Positions 63,526 to 64,000 of a stretch of DNA of 64,000 nucleotides are shown here, one piece after another. The DNA comes from an uncultured Parabacteroides sp. (GTDB lineage Bacteria > Bacteroidota > Bacteroidia > Bacteroidales > Tannerellaceae). The notes beneath the pieces are model-generated. The model was not told where the DNA came from, searched no databases, and saw nothing but the letters and a program-made list of their open reading frames with translations. The stretch covers positions 1-64,000 of the forward strand of contig CALUZV010000009.1 in NCBI GenBank assembly GCA_944325345.1, written 5' to 3'. Both the position numbers and the translations under genes were made by a program. Each line of letters opens with the position of its first letter. Positions within the stretch are counted from its first letter, which is position 1.

Positions 63526-64000
63526 TTAAATTTTAATATTATGACGCATCTTTTTTAGTGCCCAATACCTTTGTACTATCAGTTTGCGGCAGCGAATGAT
63601 TTGGTAACGATAAACCAAACAGGCTGTTATGAAGTATCCTCCGGCTTGTACCCAGAGTATCCGATATTCGGGGGCTACTTCGTTCAGTGTCGCTCCCGTC
63701 GTATTGATGCGCACGAATCCTTGGATGCCTGCCGTCGAGGGGAAGATATATCCCAGCCACCGCCAGAACTCCGGGATGGCTTCTTTCGGCCATGAAATGC
63801 CGGAGATGAACAGCAGGATGAGCGAGGTAAAGACGAACACCATCATCGGGGCTTCGCGGGTCTGCATGAATCCGGACATCGTCATGGCAAAGAAGATTGC
63901 AGCCAACAAATAGGGCAGCATGAACAGGACTACATCAGCCGGTTGCCCGACTTGCGGCAGCGAGAACAGGCGTGGCACGATAACTAATACCCAAAGGCAA
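63526..64000 (-). CDS. ABC-2 type transporter permease, C-terminal part
   Basis: The frame is open to the window edge and continues beyond it, so only the last about 157 codons are seen. Three or four membrane helices (VVLFMLPYLLAAIFFAMTMS, MMVFVFTSLILLFISGISWP, WLGYIFPSTAGIQGF, GGYFITACLVYRY) with the family's SGISWPKEAIPEFWRWLGYI stretch fit an ABC-2 permease of the YhhJ/drug-export type. The stop lies 34 bp upstream of the TIM-barrel -7 box. Confidence 0.85.
   Translation of the reverse strand, partial: CLWVLVIVPRLFSLPQVGQPADVVLFMLPYLLAAIFFAMTMSGFMQTREAPMMVFVFTSLILLFISGISWPKEAIPEFWRWLGYIFPSTAGIQGFVRINTTGATLNEVAPEYRILWVQAGGYFITACLVYRYQIIRCRKLIVQRYWALKKMRHNIKI

Overview
The window reads as chromosomal DNA of a member of the Bacteroidales (phylum Bacteroidota), possibly Parabacteroides or a close relative; the genus cannot be fixed from sequence alone. 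Evidence is the repeated Bacteroides-type promoter (-7 box TAnnTTTG, sometimes with a -33 TTTG), a PorT-like outer-membrane protein, long Bacteroidota-type NusB and AtpB proteins, a very short ATP synthase epsilon subunit, DUF3276, DUF3098, DUF5606, PepSY-like proteins, and scattered secreted glycoside hydrolases and a sulfatase. I see no phage, no insertion sequence and no CRISPR array.

Layout. 0-5 kb (minus strand): mnmE, a DUF362 ferredoxin-like protein, a small-RNA candidate, and a CBS protein with NAD kinase. 5-8.3 kb (plus): pdxJ, then exbB-exbD-tonB-like and a DJ-1 protein. 8.5-19.5 kb: GH127, a GH123/DUF4091-like protein, miaB, a first QueA paralogue, a serine-type sulfatase and an M48 lipoprotein protease. 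19.6-30 kb (plus): ftsX, DUF3098, uppP, truB, a second queA and folK, then metK behind a probable SAM-II riboswitch, dnaG and a NatAB-type ABC exporter. 30.1-39.5 kb: two tRNA-Gln(CUG), rsfS, ftsH, cdsA, a PorT-like protein, a ferredoxin, DUF3276, a BFN nuclease, a NupC transporter, rsmE and an esterase. 39.5-45.6 kb: a DUF1080 protein, PepSY-like proteins, a beta-propeller protein and GH97. 45.7-51 kb (plus): nusB, yajC, a YbbR-like gene, coaE, DUF5606 and dnaX. 51-54.9 kb: a two-component system with an exonuclease, a VapBC-like toxin-antitoxin pair and a DivIC-like gene. 54.9-62.2 kb (minus): the complete F-type ATP synthase operon. 62.5-64 kb: a TIM-barrel lipoprotein and the 3' part of an ABC-2 permease that runs off the window.

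The most unusual signal is not a gene. Seven intergenic tandem arrays (about 2.8, 8.3, 15.1, 30.4, 35.8, 43.5 and 53.6 kb) have mostly unrelated sequences but share a design: near-constant spacing of 21-22 or 41-42 bp (two or four DNA helical turns), dyad symmetry inside most units, heavy point divergence with almost no indels, and a position 40-155 bp upstream of a start codon. Three of them share the word GAGTTAT, and two of those share a dyad centred on ACGGCGT. I regard these as one family of helically phased promoter-upstream arrays.

Other non-coding finds are two related small-RNA candidates whose 5' part is complementary to ATGAAAAA-type translation starts, a 285-bp nested palindromic element with perfect 35-bp ends between queA and the sulfatase gene, two shorter inverted repeats at gene junctions (one inside the atp operon), and the SAM-II-like leader of metK.
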